From Candidatus Aerophobota bacterium (lineage in GTDB: Bacteria; Aerophobota; Aerophobia; Aerophobales; Aerophobaceae): DNA of 10,291 nucleotides. Location of the stretch: NCBI GenBank assembly GCA_030672545.1, contig DAOVGF010000078.1, forward strand, positions 1-10,291. Direction: 5' to 3'. The notes below the pieces were generated by a model that saw nothing but the letters and a program-made list of their open reading frames with translations, was not told the DNA's origin and made no database searches. The position numbers were made by a program, and so were the translations under genes. Shown piece after piece: positions 1 through 6,794 of this stretch (within the stretch, counting starts at the first letter, position 1; the number at the start of each line of letters is the position of its first letter).

Positions 1-147
1 GGGATGGCTTATAAGGGATACGCCGCTCGTTTTCCGGTAAGGAAGCTGAATAGAAAGAAAGATTTTAAGAAGCGCCACGGACATCTTATTCCGCAAGTGA
101 GGGTGGCCGGCCGCAAAAATAAAGGTATCTCCCGCCGGGGAGGATGA
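1..147 (+). CDS. C-terminal end of a basic protein, possibly DNA gyrase subunit A (5'-truncated by window edge)
   Basis: An open frame enters from the left edge and stops with TGA at 145-147. The visible 48 residues are very rich in Lys and Arg. The segment KGYAARFPV resembles the strand pattern that opens a GyrA/ParC C-terminal beta-propeller blade (KGYxxRxPv), and VAGRKNKGIS loosely recalls the GR-x-x-x-G segment of those blades, ending in a short basic tail. This suggests the last part of gyrA, but the match is short and I do not treat it as secure. An ATG at 4-6 is in frame, but no upstream sequence is available to judge whether it is a start; a continuing longer gene is more likely. The stop codon overlaps the tmk ATG (ATGA), implying translational coupling and one transcript with tmk and holB. 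Another basic nucleic-acid-binding protein is the main alternative. Confidence 0.4.
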   Translation, partial: GMAYKGYAARFPVRKLNRKKDFKKRHGHLIPQVRVAGRKNKGISRRGG

Positions 148-791
148 AAAACCCACTGGTTCAAGAGAAGGTAGAAAAATTGTTCATTAGTTTAGAAGGG
201 ATTGATAAAAGTGGTAAGACCACCCAGAGTTTGCATTTAAAGAATTTCCTCAAAGAGAAGGGTTACCGGGTTATTTATACTGCCGAGCCAGGAGGCACTT
301 CCTTAGGGGAAGAAATTAAGAAAATTCTCCTGGAAGGTAGTCAAAGAGAGATGGATAAGATAACGGAAATGTGTCTTTATTTAGCCGATAGAGCGGAGCA
401 CATAAGGGAAGTGATTAAACCGGCCCTCCTGCGGGGAGAAATAGTCATTTCCGACCGCTATGCGGATGCCACAGTGGCCTACCAGGGATACGGGCGAGGA
501 ATAAAGGTTGCCTGGATAGAAAGTCTTAATCGAAAAATAATCGGGGGAGTTTTTCCTGAATTAACCTTTCTTTTAGATATAGATCCAGAGCTGGCCTCAA
601 GAAGAGGCCCATCAACAGACAGAATGGAGGCGGAAAATCTCAGTTTTTATAAAAGGGTTAGAGAAGGATACCTCAAGATTGCCAGATCTAACCCCGAGAG
701 AGTGAAAATCATTCGGGCGGAAGAAAAGCCGGAAGAAATCAGCCTTCGTATAGAGAAAATCATCCTTAAAGAACTGTCGAGGGAGGACTAA
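144..791 (+). CDS. tmk: Thymidylate kinase (dTMP kinase)
   Basis: Phosphorylates dTMP to dTDP with ATP in the cytoplasm, the last specific step toward dTTP. The P-loop is at residues 18-27 (EGIDKSGKTT), the dTMP-binding motif at 104-115 (DRYADATVAYQG), and a LID-like Arg-rich segment at about 153-161 (RRGPSTDRM). The length of 215 aa is normal. Lys22 in the P-loop occupies the place of the Arg in type I enzymes (human and yeast type), whereas many bacterial enzymes have Gly there. The ATG at 144 overlaps the upstream stop, but GGGGAGG (137-143) abuts it with no spacer. An in-frame TTG at 180, preceded by GAGAAGG (165-171) at 8 nt spacing, would give a 203-aa protein starting right before the core LFISLEG strand and is a realistic alternative. 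The next gene also starts with TTG. The holB start lies 4 nt after the stop. Function is secure; the start is not. Confidence 0.95.
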   Translation: MKNPLVQEKVEKLFISLEGIDKSGKTTQSLHLKNFLKEKGYRVIYTAEPGGTSLGEEIKKILLEGSQREMDKITEMCLYLADRAEHIREVIKPALLRGEIVISDRYADATVAYQGYGRGIKVAWIESLNRKIIGGVFPELTFLLDIDPELASRRGPSTDRMEAENLSFYKRVREGYLKIARSNPERVKIIRAEEKPEEISLRIEKIILKELSRED

Positions 792-795
792 TTAT

Positions 796-1782
796 TTGGC
801 TTTCAAAGATATATTAGGACAGGATCAGGCCATAAAAGCTCTCCAGAGTGATTTAGCCAGAGGCAGCATTTATGGGACTTATCTTTTTACCGGTCCCGAG
901 GGAGTGGGAAAAAAACTGACTGCTCTTAACTTCGCCAAGGCACTGAATTGTAAAAATGGAAAGGGAGAAAGTTGTGATGTTTGTTCCTCCTGTCAGAAAA
1001 TTGACCGCTTTGAGCATCCCGATGTTTACTTAGTACAACCGATAGGAAACGTCATTAAGATTGAGCAGAGCAGAGCTCTTCAGGAAAGGATTAAATACAA
1101 ACCTTATCAGGGGGAGAAAAAAGTTATCATCATCGAGCAAGCAGAGAAGATGACTCCGCAGACAGCTAATTCACTACTTAAAACTCTGGAAGAGCCACCT
1201 TCTCATGCGGTAATAATCCTGCTTTCTACCCGGAGGCAAGAAGTTCTCTCTACCATTCTCTCCCGCAGCCGGATGGTTGAGTTTTTTCCTCTTGACTCTG
1301 CTCAGGTGGAATCTATTCTCCGGAAGGAATACCCGGATATCTCCCAAAAAGCTCCTCTTATTGCCAGACTGGCCCGAGGAAGACCGGGAGAAGCTCTGCG
1401 TCTGGCCAAGGACGATAAGTTTCTTCAGGAAAGAGAAGAGCTTCTCTTTCAGTTAACCCGGATGAGAACTCTGAAGGGTATACTTGATTTTTCTGCCCGG
1501 TGGGCTAACTATAGCCGAGATGATCTGGAGAAGATACTTGATCTTATTGAGGGCTGGTTCCGGGACATTATCATTTTCAAACTGGGTGACCAGAAAGAGA
1601 TAATTAATCTGGATAAAAAGGAAGACTTGAGGAAATTGAAGGATAACTATTTCCTTTCCTCTCTTTGCCGGCTACCGGAGATAACCACTAAAACAAGAAA
1701 ATTCTTGAGAGCCAATGTAGGAGTGCAGTTGAGTCTGGAGAACCTGGGTCTTGAATTGGTGAAGCTTTACCGGAATACTTAA
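796..1782 (+). CDS. holB: DNA polymerase III delta' subunit
   Basis: AAA+ clamp-loader subunit that, with DnaX and delta, opens the beta clamp and loads it on primed DNA. Domains: N-terminal AAA+ module (about 1-165) with a degenerate Walker A GPEGVGKK (33-40), a four-Cys zinc module (Cys52, 60, 63, 66), and the helix LLKTLEEPP (127-135) typical of DnaX/HolB proteins. The C-terminal part (about 170-328) fits the helical lid and collar. Walker B reads IIIEQAE (111-117) instead of the usual DEA-type pair, and the sensor motif is SRS (156-158) rather than SRC. Both fit delta', which usually does not hydrolyse ATP. The TTG start is supported by GGGAGGA (781-787), 8 nt upstream. The tmk-holB pairing is common in bacteria; here the usual PSP1/RicT neighbour is missing and a convergent transporter follows after 34 nt. 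No terminator is visible between them. Confidence 0.92.
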   Translation: MAFKDILGQDQAIKALQSDLARGSIYGTYLFTGPEGVGKKLTALNFAKALNCKNGKGESCDVCSSCQKIDRFEHPDVYLVQPIGNVIKIEQSRALQERIKYKPYQGEKKVIIIEQAEKMTPQTANSLLKTLEEPPSHAVIILLSTRRQEVLSTILSRSRMVEFFPLDSAQVESILRKEYPDISQKAPLIARLARGRPGEALRLAKDDKFLQEREELLFQLTRMRTLKGILDFSARWANYSRDDLEKILDLIEGWFRDIIIFKLGDQKEIINLDKKEDLRKLKDNYFLSSLCRLPEITTKTRKFLRANVGVQLSLENLGLELVKLYRNT

Positions 1783-1816
1783 CCTGGCAGTCCTCCTCAT
1801 TATTATAAAGAATCAT

Positions 1817-2656
1817 TTATCCCTTGACGGCCCCCAGGGTCAGTCCCCTTACGAGATAGCGTTGGACAAATAAAGCAATGATCATGGGTAAGCTGATAGT
1901 CAATAATACCCGTACCGCTACATACCAAAATTGAACACCTCTGGTGTGCTCAGCCCCGGCAATCAAAACCGGCATCAAGGTGGCTTGATCGTAAGACAAA
2001 CTTAAAGCAAATATGAACTCATTCCACACCATAGCCAGACAGATTATCCCTACAGCTATTAAACCGCCACTGGCCAAAGGCAAGGCTATTTTGTAGAATA
2101 TTTGTCCGTAAGAGGCTCCGTCCACTAAAGCGGCATCAGTCAACTCGGTAGGAATTCCCCGAAAACTTTCCTGCATAATGATCACGGCAAAAGGTAAGGT
2201 AAAAGTAACATTTATCAAAATTAAAGCATAAAGAGTGTCTATGAGCTTAAGGGATCTCATTAGCATAAAGAAAGGAACGATAAAAACCACGGGGGGCATT
2301 ACTCTTTGGGAGAGGAACCAGATAGTGATATCCTGATTTTTCATCTTGTGAAATTTAAAACTAGCCAGGGAGAAAGCTGCCAATGTCCCAATGCAGAGAA
2401 CAATACCGGTGCTACACACGGAGACAATAGCGCTATTGCTTAGAGCTCTTCTGGTTTCCCAGTTACCTAATTCTTCCGTCCAGTTGGCTACAGTGGGTTT
2501 AAATTGAAGAAAAGGAATCCAGGATCCGGCAAAAGTGTCCAGAGGAGTCTTAATCGAGTTAATTATGGCCCAATACAAAGGGAAACAAAATATAGCTAAT
2601 ATGAGGGCAGTTATTAGGTAACGCCTGACCTTTTGTAGAGGTTTTGGTTTTCTCAT
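1817..2656 (-). CDS. Carbohydrate-type ABC transporter permease, MalG-like
   Basis: Inner-membrane permease of a CUT1-type (sugar) ABC importer, 279 aa. The protein has a short basic N-terminus, a first membrane segment at about 13-32, and further hydrophobic segments near 75-98, 112-135, 140-162, 198-220 and 243-265. The cytoplasmic EAA loop, which docks on the ATPase, reads DAALVDG (174-180) followed by LP at 192-193. The conserved Gly is present and the first Glu is Asp. The C-terminal segment (QRYLVRGLTLGAVKG) is characteristic of MalG-family permeases. The start is supported by GGGAGAG placed 6 nt before the ATG. It is the last gene of the importer operon, 22 nt after the MalF-like gene, and converges with holB. 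Substrate cannot be read from sequence; sugars or sugar alcohols are usual for the family. Confidence 0.93.
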   Translation of the reverse strand: MRKPKPLQKVRRYLITALILAIFCFPLYWAIINSIKTPLDTFAGSWIPFLQFKPTVANWTEELGNWETRRALSNSAIVSVCSTGIVLCIGTLAAFSLASFKFHKMKNQDITIWFLSQRVMPPVVFIVPFFMLMRSLKLIDTLYALILINVTFTLPFAVIIMQESFRGIPTELTDAALVDGASYGQIFYKIALPLASGGLIAVGIICLAMVWNEFIFALSLSYDQATLMPVLIAGAEHTRGVQFWYVAVRVLLTISLPMIIALFVQRYLVRGLTLGAVKG

Positions 2657-2678
2657 AATTATCTCTCCCTATAATTAC

Positions 2679-3533
2679 TTATTCATAAACCTTACGAAGT
2701 TGTCTAAAGAATATAATTACGATGCACATTACGATAGCTAACAAAATGAGGGATAAGGCTGAGGCGGACCCAAAGTCGAAATTCTTTAAAGCTGTTCGAT
2801 AGACCAACAGCGGGTAAACCTCGGTAGATGTTCCCGGGCCTCCCAGAAGCAAACTATAAGGAACATCAAATACCTTAAACGCCTCTACTAATCTCAAGGC
2901 TATGACAATTCCCATGACAGGAAGAAGAAGAGGCAGGGTAATATGTCGGAAGATCTGAAGCTCCGAGTTGGTATCCATATAAGCGGCCTCGTAAATCTCC
3001 TCGGAGATAGTATGAAATCCCGCTAAGAAAACCAAGAAGCAAAAGGGTGTCCAGATCCAGACGTCCAGTAAAATAACCGATACTTTAGCCCAGAAGGGAT
3101 GGGAGAGCCAGGGTACATGGATATTAAAGAGAGAAAGAATCATATTGATCGGACCGCTGGTCTCGTAGAAAAGGGTAATACCCAGATATCCAACGGCCAC
3201 CGGGGTAGCAAACAAAGGTAAAGTTATCAGCGTCCTGAATACTTTGTCTCCCTGTACTTCTCTATTAAAGTGCCAGGCAAAAAGCAGTCCCAAGAGTATT
3301 TCTATGCCCACGGCAACAAGCACAATGGAGAAAGTTGTCTGTAAGGATCCCCAAAATCGCGGATAAGTAAAAGCCTGAACGAAATTTCTCCCTCCCACAA
3401 AAGTTTCTCCCCTGCCCAGGCGGTAAGAGAAAAAACTTAATCTAACGCTATAAATGAGAGGGAAAATGGTAAAAGCAAGAACCCATACTACTGCCGGGAG
3501 CAAGAAAGCAAACTTTATTTGATTTTTCTTCAT
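2679..3533 (-). CDS. Carbohydrate-type ABC transporter permease, MalF-like
   Basis: Second permease of the importer, 284 aa. Membrane segments are visible at about 9-30, 67-88, 102-124, 150-172, 202-215 and 257-277. The EAA loop is at 182-201 (EAAYMDT, then ITLP). The Gly normally found at the seventh position of the motif is Thr188 here, so the usual DGA stretch reads DTN; the partner permease keeps its Gly. The loop GGPGTSTEVYPLLVY (231-245) and the following NFDFGSASALS are typical of MalF-like proteins. The Shine-Dalgarno is weak (AGAGAGAG about 5 nt before the ATG), and a strong hairpin ends only 15 nt upstream, so translation may depend on that context. It forms a heterodimer with the MalG-like protein. 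No nucleotide-binding subunit is encoded in the window, so a shared ATPase encoded elsewhere is likely. Confidence 0.93.
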   Translation of the reverse strand: MKKNQIKFAFLLPAVVWVLAFTIFPLIYSVRLSFFSYRLGRGETFVGGRNFVQAFTYPRFWGSLQTTFSIVLVAVGIEILLGLLFAWHFNREVQGDKVFRTLITLPLFATPVAVGYLGITLFYETSGPINMILSLFNIHVPWLSHPFWAKVSVILLDVWIWTPFCFLVFLAGFHTISEEIYEAAYMDTNSELQIFRHITLPLLLPVMGIVIALRLVEAFKVFDVPYSLLLGGPGTSTEVYPLLVYRTALKNFDFGSASALSLILLAIVMCIVIIFFRQLRKVYE

Positions 3534-3548
3534 CTTTGCTCTCTCTTC

Positions 3549-3589
3549 GCCCTTAACGGAGAAGGTTCAAGACCTTCTCCGTTAAGGGC
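3549..3589 (-). promoter_or_regulatory. Intercistronic perfect hairpin between binding-protein and permease genes
   Basis: GCCCTTAACGGAGAAGG (3549-3565) is exactly complementary to 3573-3589; with the T3566/A3572 pair the stem is 18 bp with a 5-nt loop. It sits 28 nt after the binding-protein stop and 15 nt before the MalF-like ATG. On the transcribed (minus) strand the sequence after the stem is purine-rich (GAAGAGAGAG), not a U-run, so it does not look like an intrinsic terminator. By analogy with malE-malF intergenic structures it probably blocks 3'-to-5' exonucleases and keeps binding-protein mRNA in excess over permease mRNA. That role is inference. Confidence 0.85.
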
Positions 3590-3617
3590 ATGATCAACTT
3601 TACCGCTAAAGGTTACA

Positions 3618-5201
3618 TTACTTGGTATAACCGATAGCCTTTTGATACAATTTTATCTGTTCATCTCTACCCAGTCTCTCAGTAGTTCGCTCCCATTCAT
3701 CATATGTTCTTTGAAGAGCTTCTTCTGGAGAACAGGTTCCCGTTACCGCCTCGGAGAGGTGAACATCTAAGGCAGTGTCATACTCAACAGTTCCGGGGAT
3801 TCGCATATAGGGATACATTAGAGAAGAGTAGAAATTCTTGTAAAATCCAATGGTATACTCATTGGCATCCTCCGCGTTCCAATCACTAGCTACATAACTT
3901 TCAACCTTGGCTGGCCCATAAGGCTCAATGAATACAAAGGTTCTTCCCGGGTCTACCCCTGTCCAACCGGTGCAGGCGTTCCAGAAATTGGCTTCTTTGG
4001 TAGCCATGAAGGATAAGAAATCGTAAGTTGCCTCTGGATGTTTGGAAAAAGCAGAGATCACTCCTGCCCAACTTCCACCAGTAGTATTTCCCACAACATT
4101 AGGTCTCTTAAAGGTTATCCACTTACCACTAGCGGGATCATACGATTTGAAGGTCCCCGGAAGAGCAGAACATCCCAATTTTCCTCTGACTACTGATTTT
4201 GTCTCATCCTGAGCTAACGAACCTAAATCACCCCAGGTGAAGCAGAAAACCGCATCTCCTCTCAAGAAACAATCCCAGGCTTCACCCAGACTCCAGCTTA
4301 AAGCTGCTCGGGGTCCACAATCCCTTAAAGCCACCAGCGTTTTTAGGGCTTCTACGTGACCGGGGGAAGTAATCAAGGGTTTCATGGTTTCCGGATCGAA
4401 CCACCATAAATTGGAGTTTACCGGGCTTATCAGATAGGGAGCTGACATTGATTCGAAATGGAACATTCCCTGTCCGCCAACTTTTAGATGCATGGAGATA
4501 CCGTAATCTACTTTTCCATCATTATCCCAATCCCAACCGTTGAAATATTCAGCGATATCTTTTAGTTCGTCCCAGGTAGAGGGAGGTACGGGCATTTCGT
4601 AGCCATACTTTTCCCAGAATCCCTTTTTATAGTCAGGGTTGTTCAAAATATCCTTGCGATAGTAAAGAATTTGACCATCGCAATCATTGGGGACAGCGTA
4701 CCATTCTTCTCCCCAGGTGCGCAGAGTTTTCAAAGCTGGAGAACAGGTTGCTGTATCCCATTGAGGAAAACGTGGATCTTTCATAAACTTATCTATGGGG
4801 ATAATATAGTTGTCTTCCACTAACTGTCCCACCCAGAATGCTCCAGCCATAACACTATCGTATTTACCGGTTCCGGTAAGGCAATCAATCCAAAATTTTT
4901 CAAAGCATTCAGCATAAGGGATTTCCACAACTTTTACTTTTCCTCCAGTTTGCTCTCCCCACAGTTCACCAAACATATAGAGAGGTCCCGCTATGGGTCC
5001 TTCCCGACCGGCGGTGTTAACGGCTACCGTGATGGTGATTCCCTTGTAAGGTTTTGTCTTTACGTATGCTTGCCTCTCGGGAGTCATCCCAGCTTTAAGA
5101 AAAAGCTCTTTTTGTTGAGGTGTAAATGTATATCCCCAGGCCATAGTTGCTGCCAATCCAACTATCAGCAATACCGCTATACCTATGGTTACTTTCCTCA
5201 T
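3618..5201 (-). CDS. Extracellular solute-binding protein (family 1, sugar type) of the ABC importer
   Basis: Captures the substrate outside the membrane and delivers it to the two permeases. At 527 aa it is larger than MalE-type proteins (about 400 aa). Residues 1-23 form a signal peptide: basic MRK, hydrophobic core IGIAVLLIVGLAATM, likely cleavage near AWG/Y. There is no lipobox Cys, so it is probably not a lipoprotein of the classical kind. A linker with DWDNDGKVDYG (224-234) fits a calcium-loop-like DxDxDG pattern known in some large family 1 binding proteins. The mature part has many Trp and Tyr residues, as expected for sugar stacking, and ten Cys (99, 107, 153, 174, 295, 311, 320, 344, 410, 490), which is many for an exported protein. 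The start is certain: AAGGAGGT (5208-5215) lies 6 nt before the ATG. It is the first gene of the importer operon. The substrate is unknown. Confidence 0.92.
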   Translation of the reverse strand: MRKVTIGIAVLLIVGLAATMAWGYTFTPQQKELFLKAGMTPERQAYVKTKPYKGITITVAVNTAGREGPIAGPLYMFGELWGEQTGGKVKVVEIPYAECFEKFWIDCLTGTGKYDSVMAGAFWVGQLVEDNYIIPIDKFMKDPRFPQWDTATCSPALKTLRTWGEEWYAVPNDCDGQILYYRKDILNNPDYKKGFWEKYGYEMPVPPSTWDELKDIAEYFNGWDWDNDGKVDYGISMHLKVGGQGMFHFESMSAPYLISPVNSNLWWFDPETMKPLITSPGHVEALKTLVALRDCGPRAALSWSLGEAWDCFLRGDAVFCFTWGDLGSLAQDETKSVVRGKLGCSALPGTFKSYDPASGKWITFKRPNVVGNTTGGSWAGVISAFSKHPEATYDFLSFMATKEANFWNACTGWTGVDPGRTFVFIEPYGPAKVESYVASDWNAEDANEYTIGFYKNFYSSLMYPYMRIPGTVEYDTALDVHLSEAVTGTCSPEEALQRTYDEWERTTERLGRDEQIKLYQKAIGYTK

Positions 5202-5286
5202 TTCTTTACCTCCTTGAAGTAGTTGTCTTTCCCTTTCTGCAACTTCTCTTGACTATTTCTGGGTTTTTGAACCACCTCCTTTCTGG

Positions 5287-5314
5287 TAATAGTTTAGATT
5301 TCATAAATGTTGAG
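5287..5314 (-). repeat. Proximal copy of a duplicated bipartite motif
   Basis: Read on the minus strand, CTCAACATTT (5305-5314), 8 nt, then TAAACTATTA (5287-5296). The same two 10-mers occur in the same order and orientation at 5555-5594 with a 20-nt spacer. This copy lacks a TTGACA box. It lies 86 nt upstream of the binding-protein start codon and could be a regulator-binding site or a decayed promoter duplicate. Confidence 0.6.
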
Positions 5315-5554
5315 CCAGTAAAAGTTTCAGCTACGAGTAGTCATTTTGTGTACTTGATTAACAGAATTCAACTTTCTTGGCTTTAACAACATTTCTGTCT
5401 CTGGTAAGTCAGTCGATGCAAAAGTGGAAAGTCGGCAGCCATTTTGTGGAGGACCGGGTAAGAATTGGAAGCTAAGCAGACTTGTCTCGAATAATCATAT
5501 ACCATAACTATCTTACTTAGGAATCAATATCCGAGTTTCGTTATTTTTTTCCAA

Positions 5555-5594
5555 TAATAGTTTACGCTCTCTCAAATAAATGTCAAATGTTGAG
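5555..5594 (-). repeat. Distal copy of the duplicated bipartite motif, containing the promoter candidate
   Basis: On the minus strand CTCAACATTT (5585-5594) is separated by 20 nt from TAAACTATTA (5555-5564). The TTGACA -35 box overlaps the end of the first 10-mer, and the putative -10 TAAACT is the start of the second. The two copies are about 270-280 bp apart. Their spacers differ by 12 nt, close to one DNA helical turn. Confidence 0.6.
5559..5586 (-). promoter_or_regulatory. Sigma-70-like promoter candidate for the ABC importer operon
   Basis: On the minus strand a perfect -35 TTGACA (5581-5586) is followed after 16 bp by TAAACT (5559-5564), which matches the -10 consensus at four of six positions. 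It begins 23 nt beyond the DUF362 stop codon and would give a leader of about 350 nt before the binding-protein ATG. The weak -10 and the long leader lower confidence. The promoter lies inside the distal copy of the duplicated motif, which suggests control by a DNA-binding protein. Confidence 0.5.
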
Positions 5595-5609
5595 AACCGA
5601 CCTCATCTA

Positions 5610-6719
5610 TCAGTCAATGAGCTTAAGTTGATACTCCAAATTTCCCATATCTGATTTCTCGCAGAGTTGCCAGTAACGGGGCATATCTACTTCAGGGAAT
5701 ACTGATTTAATTTTATCCTCACCGGCTTTGATACCGGCTCTGTCAGGTTGAGAACCAGGATAGGAAGGAGCCTTCACTACTAAGTCGTGGGCAGCTTTAT
5801 CGCAAGCGAAAGCATCCAGACTGGCTAAGATTCCAATATCAGGGACTGCTGGTAGTTTGGTTTCGGAGACACAATCGCAGTCGGGAGTGACGTCGAAACC
5901 GATATTGATGAAAGCAAGTTTATCTTTTTTGAAGCAAGCAGATACTCCTCTGAACCCGTCAATAATTCCCCTTTGTACGTCGTAGCTGAGCATTGACTCC
6001 CAAGGTATGGTAATGGCTCCGGATGGACATACCGCTACGCATTCACCACAGCCGATACACTTTTGGGGTTCATAGAGAACCTGACCATCTTTTTCCCAGA
6101 AAGCTTCACCCGGACATATATTAACACATCGAAGACAGTTGATGCACTTTTCCTCATCATAGACTGGCTTTGCTTCTGAAGAATGCATAGCTAATTTTGT
6201 CTCTTTAGTAACGCAACCCATAGCTACATTTTTGACCGAAGCGGCAAAACCAGCATCGGGGTGAAAAGTAATGTGAGATAAGACAATGAGGAAATCCGCC
6301 TCAAAAATAGACTGGGCCACCTTTACTTTGTTAAATTTCTCATGAGTCTCCAGTTTGATCCATTTTCCGGAAGTTCCTCTCAGTCCATCAGCAATAATTA
6401 CCGGACACCCCATAGACTCGGCAGTAAATCCGTTGCCGGCAGCCGTTTTCAAATAATCAAAGAGAGTATGTCGAGCCCGGCGATAAAGAGTGGTAGTATC
6501 GGTAAGGAAGGGTAGACCCTTTTTTCTTTTGACCATCTCCACTACCTTTCGGGCAAAGGTCGGACGAATATAGCGAATGTTTCCCAGTTCTCCAAAATGC
6601 ATTTTTATAGCTACTATATCTCCTTCTTTAATTCTCTCCTCTATTCCAGAAGCTGTGAGCAGTTGATCAAATTTTTGCCAGGCTCCTGGCGGCTCGATCC
6701 AAAAAACTTTGCTTTTCAT
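5610..6719 (-). CDS. DUF362-family protein with two [4Fe-4S] ferredoxin motifs
   Basis: Presumed cytoplasmic iron-sulfur protein, 369 aa. The N-terminal DUF362-type domain (about 1-185) includes the pattern IVAIKMHFGELGN (35-47), with later family-like stretches DGLRGTSGKW (111-120) and LSHITFHPDAGFAASVKNVAMG (147-168). A ferredoxin module follows with CINCLRCVNICP (192-203) and CIGCGECVAVCP (221-232), each CxxCxxCxxxCP, enough for two [4Fe-4S] clusters. The C-terminal part (about 240-369) has a further Cys pair, DCDC (280-283). The family is widespread in anaerobes, but its biochemical role is not settled; electron transfer is an inference from the clusters. Start: the ATG at 6719 has GAGGT 7 nt upstream and lies about 23 nt below a strong promoter. 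A longer reading from TTG at 6776 is rejected because that TTG belongs to the -35 box. It is transcribed divergently from folE. Confidence 0.9.
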   Translation of the reverse strand: MKSKVFWIEPPGAWQKFDQLLTASGIEERIKEGDIVAIKMHFGELGNIRYIRPTFARKVVEMVKRKKGLPFLTDTTTLYRRARHTLFDYLKTAAGNGFTAESMGCPVIIADGLRGTSGKWIKLETHEKFNKVKVAQSIFEADFLIVLSHITFHPDAGFAASVKNVAMGCVTKETKLAMHSSEAKPVYDEEKCINCLRCVNICPGEAFWEKDGQVLYEPQKCIGCGECVAVCPSGAITIPWESMLSYDVQRGIIDGFRGVSACFKKDKLAFINIGFDVTPDCDCVSETKLPAVPDIGILASLDAFACDKAAHDLVVKAPSYPGSQPDRAGIKAGEDKIKSVFPEVDMPRYWQLCEKSDMGNLEYQLKLID

Positions 6720-6726
6720 AAGTGGT

Positions 6727-6731
6727 ACCTC
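6727..6731 (-). promoter_or_regulatory. Ribosome binding site that fixes the DUF362 gene start
   Basis: GAGGT on the minus strand, 7 nt before the ATG at 6717-6719. No comparable site precedes the upstream TTG at 6776. Together with the promoter position this sets the start at 6719. Confidence 0.85.
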
Positions 6732-6748
6732 GCGGTGATTTTTCTTCA

Positions 6749-6776
6749 AATATACCAAAAGATTCTTTTCCGTCAA
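6749..6776 (-). promoter_or_regulatory. Sigma-70 promoter of the DUF362 gene
   Basis: On the minus strand TTGACG (6771-6776), 16 bp, then TATATT (6749-6754). Each box matches consensus at five of six positions, and TGG immediately before the -10 gives an extended -10. The expected start site is near 6742, leaving a leader of about 23 nt with a GAGGT ribosome site. Confidence 0.8.
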
Positions 6777-6794
6777 AGCACTTGATGCGGAAAA

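Larger units (their letters stand above)
5202..5609. other. 408-bp gene-poor region upstream of the ABC importer
   Basis: The AT-rich stretch lies between the DUF362 gene stop and the binding-protein start, both on the minus strand. It holds a minus-strand promoter candidate (5559-5586), a duplicated pair of 10-mers (5287-5314 and 5555-5594), a second imperfect repeat AG(T/C)CATTTTGTG (5339-5350 and 5437-5448), and a weaker minus-strand promoter candidate (TTGAAT 5366-5371, 17 bp, CAAAAT 5343-5348). The short open frames here lack a well-spaced ribosome site and show no protein-like features. No RNA gene is recognised. It most likely carries the transcriptional control of the importer. Confidence 0.7.

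Noticed and set aside
1783..1816. A shared bidirectional terminator between holB and the MalG-like gene
   Set aside because: The 34-nt gap has no inverted repeat of useful length next to a T-run.
3549..3589. Intrinsic terminator after the binding-protein gene
   Set aside because: On the transcribed strand the hairpin is followed by GAAGAGAGAG, not a U-run.
5198..5275. A 25-codon minus-strand frame from GTG, ending in a TGA that overlaps the binding-protein ATG, with AGGAGG just before it
   Set aside because: The GTG overlaps the Shine-Dalgarno itself, so there is no workable spacer, and the peptide (Lys-rich, unremarkable) gives no coding signal. The binding-protein gene has its own strong ribosome site.
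4950..5386. Plus-strand open frames across the binding-protein 5' end and upstream region
   Set aside because: They lie antisense to the signal-peptide region or in AT-rich intergenic DNA, have no good ribosome sites, and their predicted peptides have no family features.
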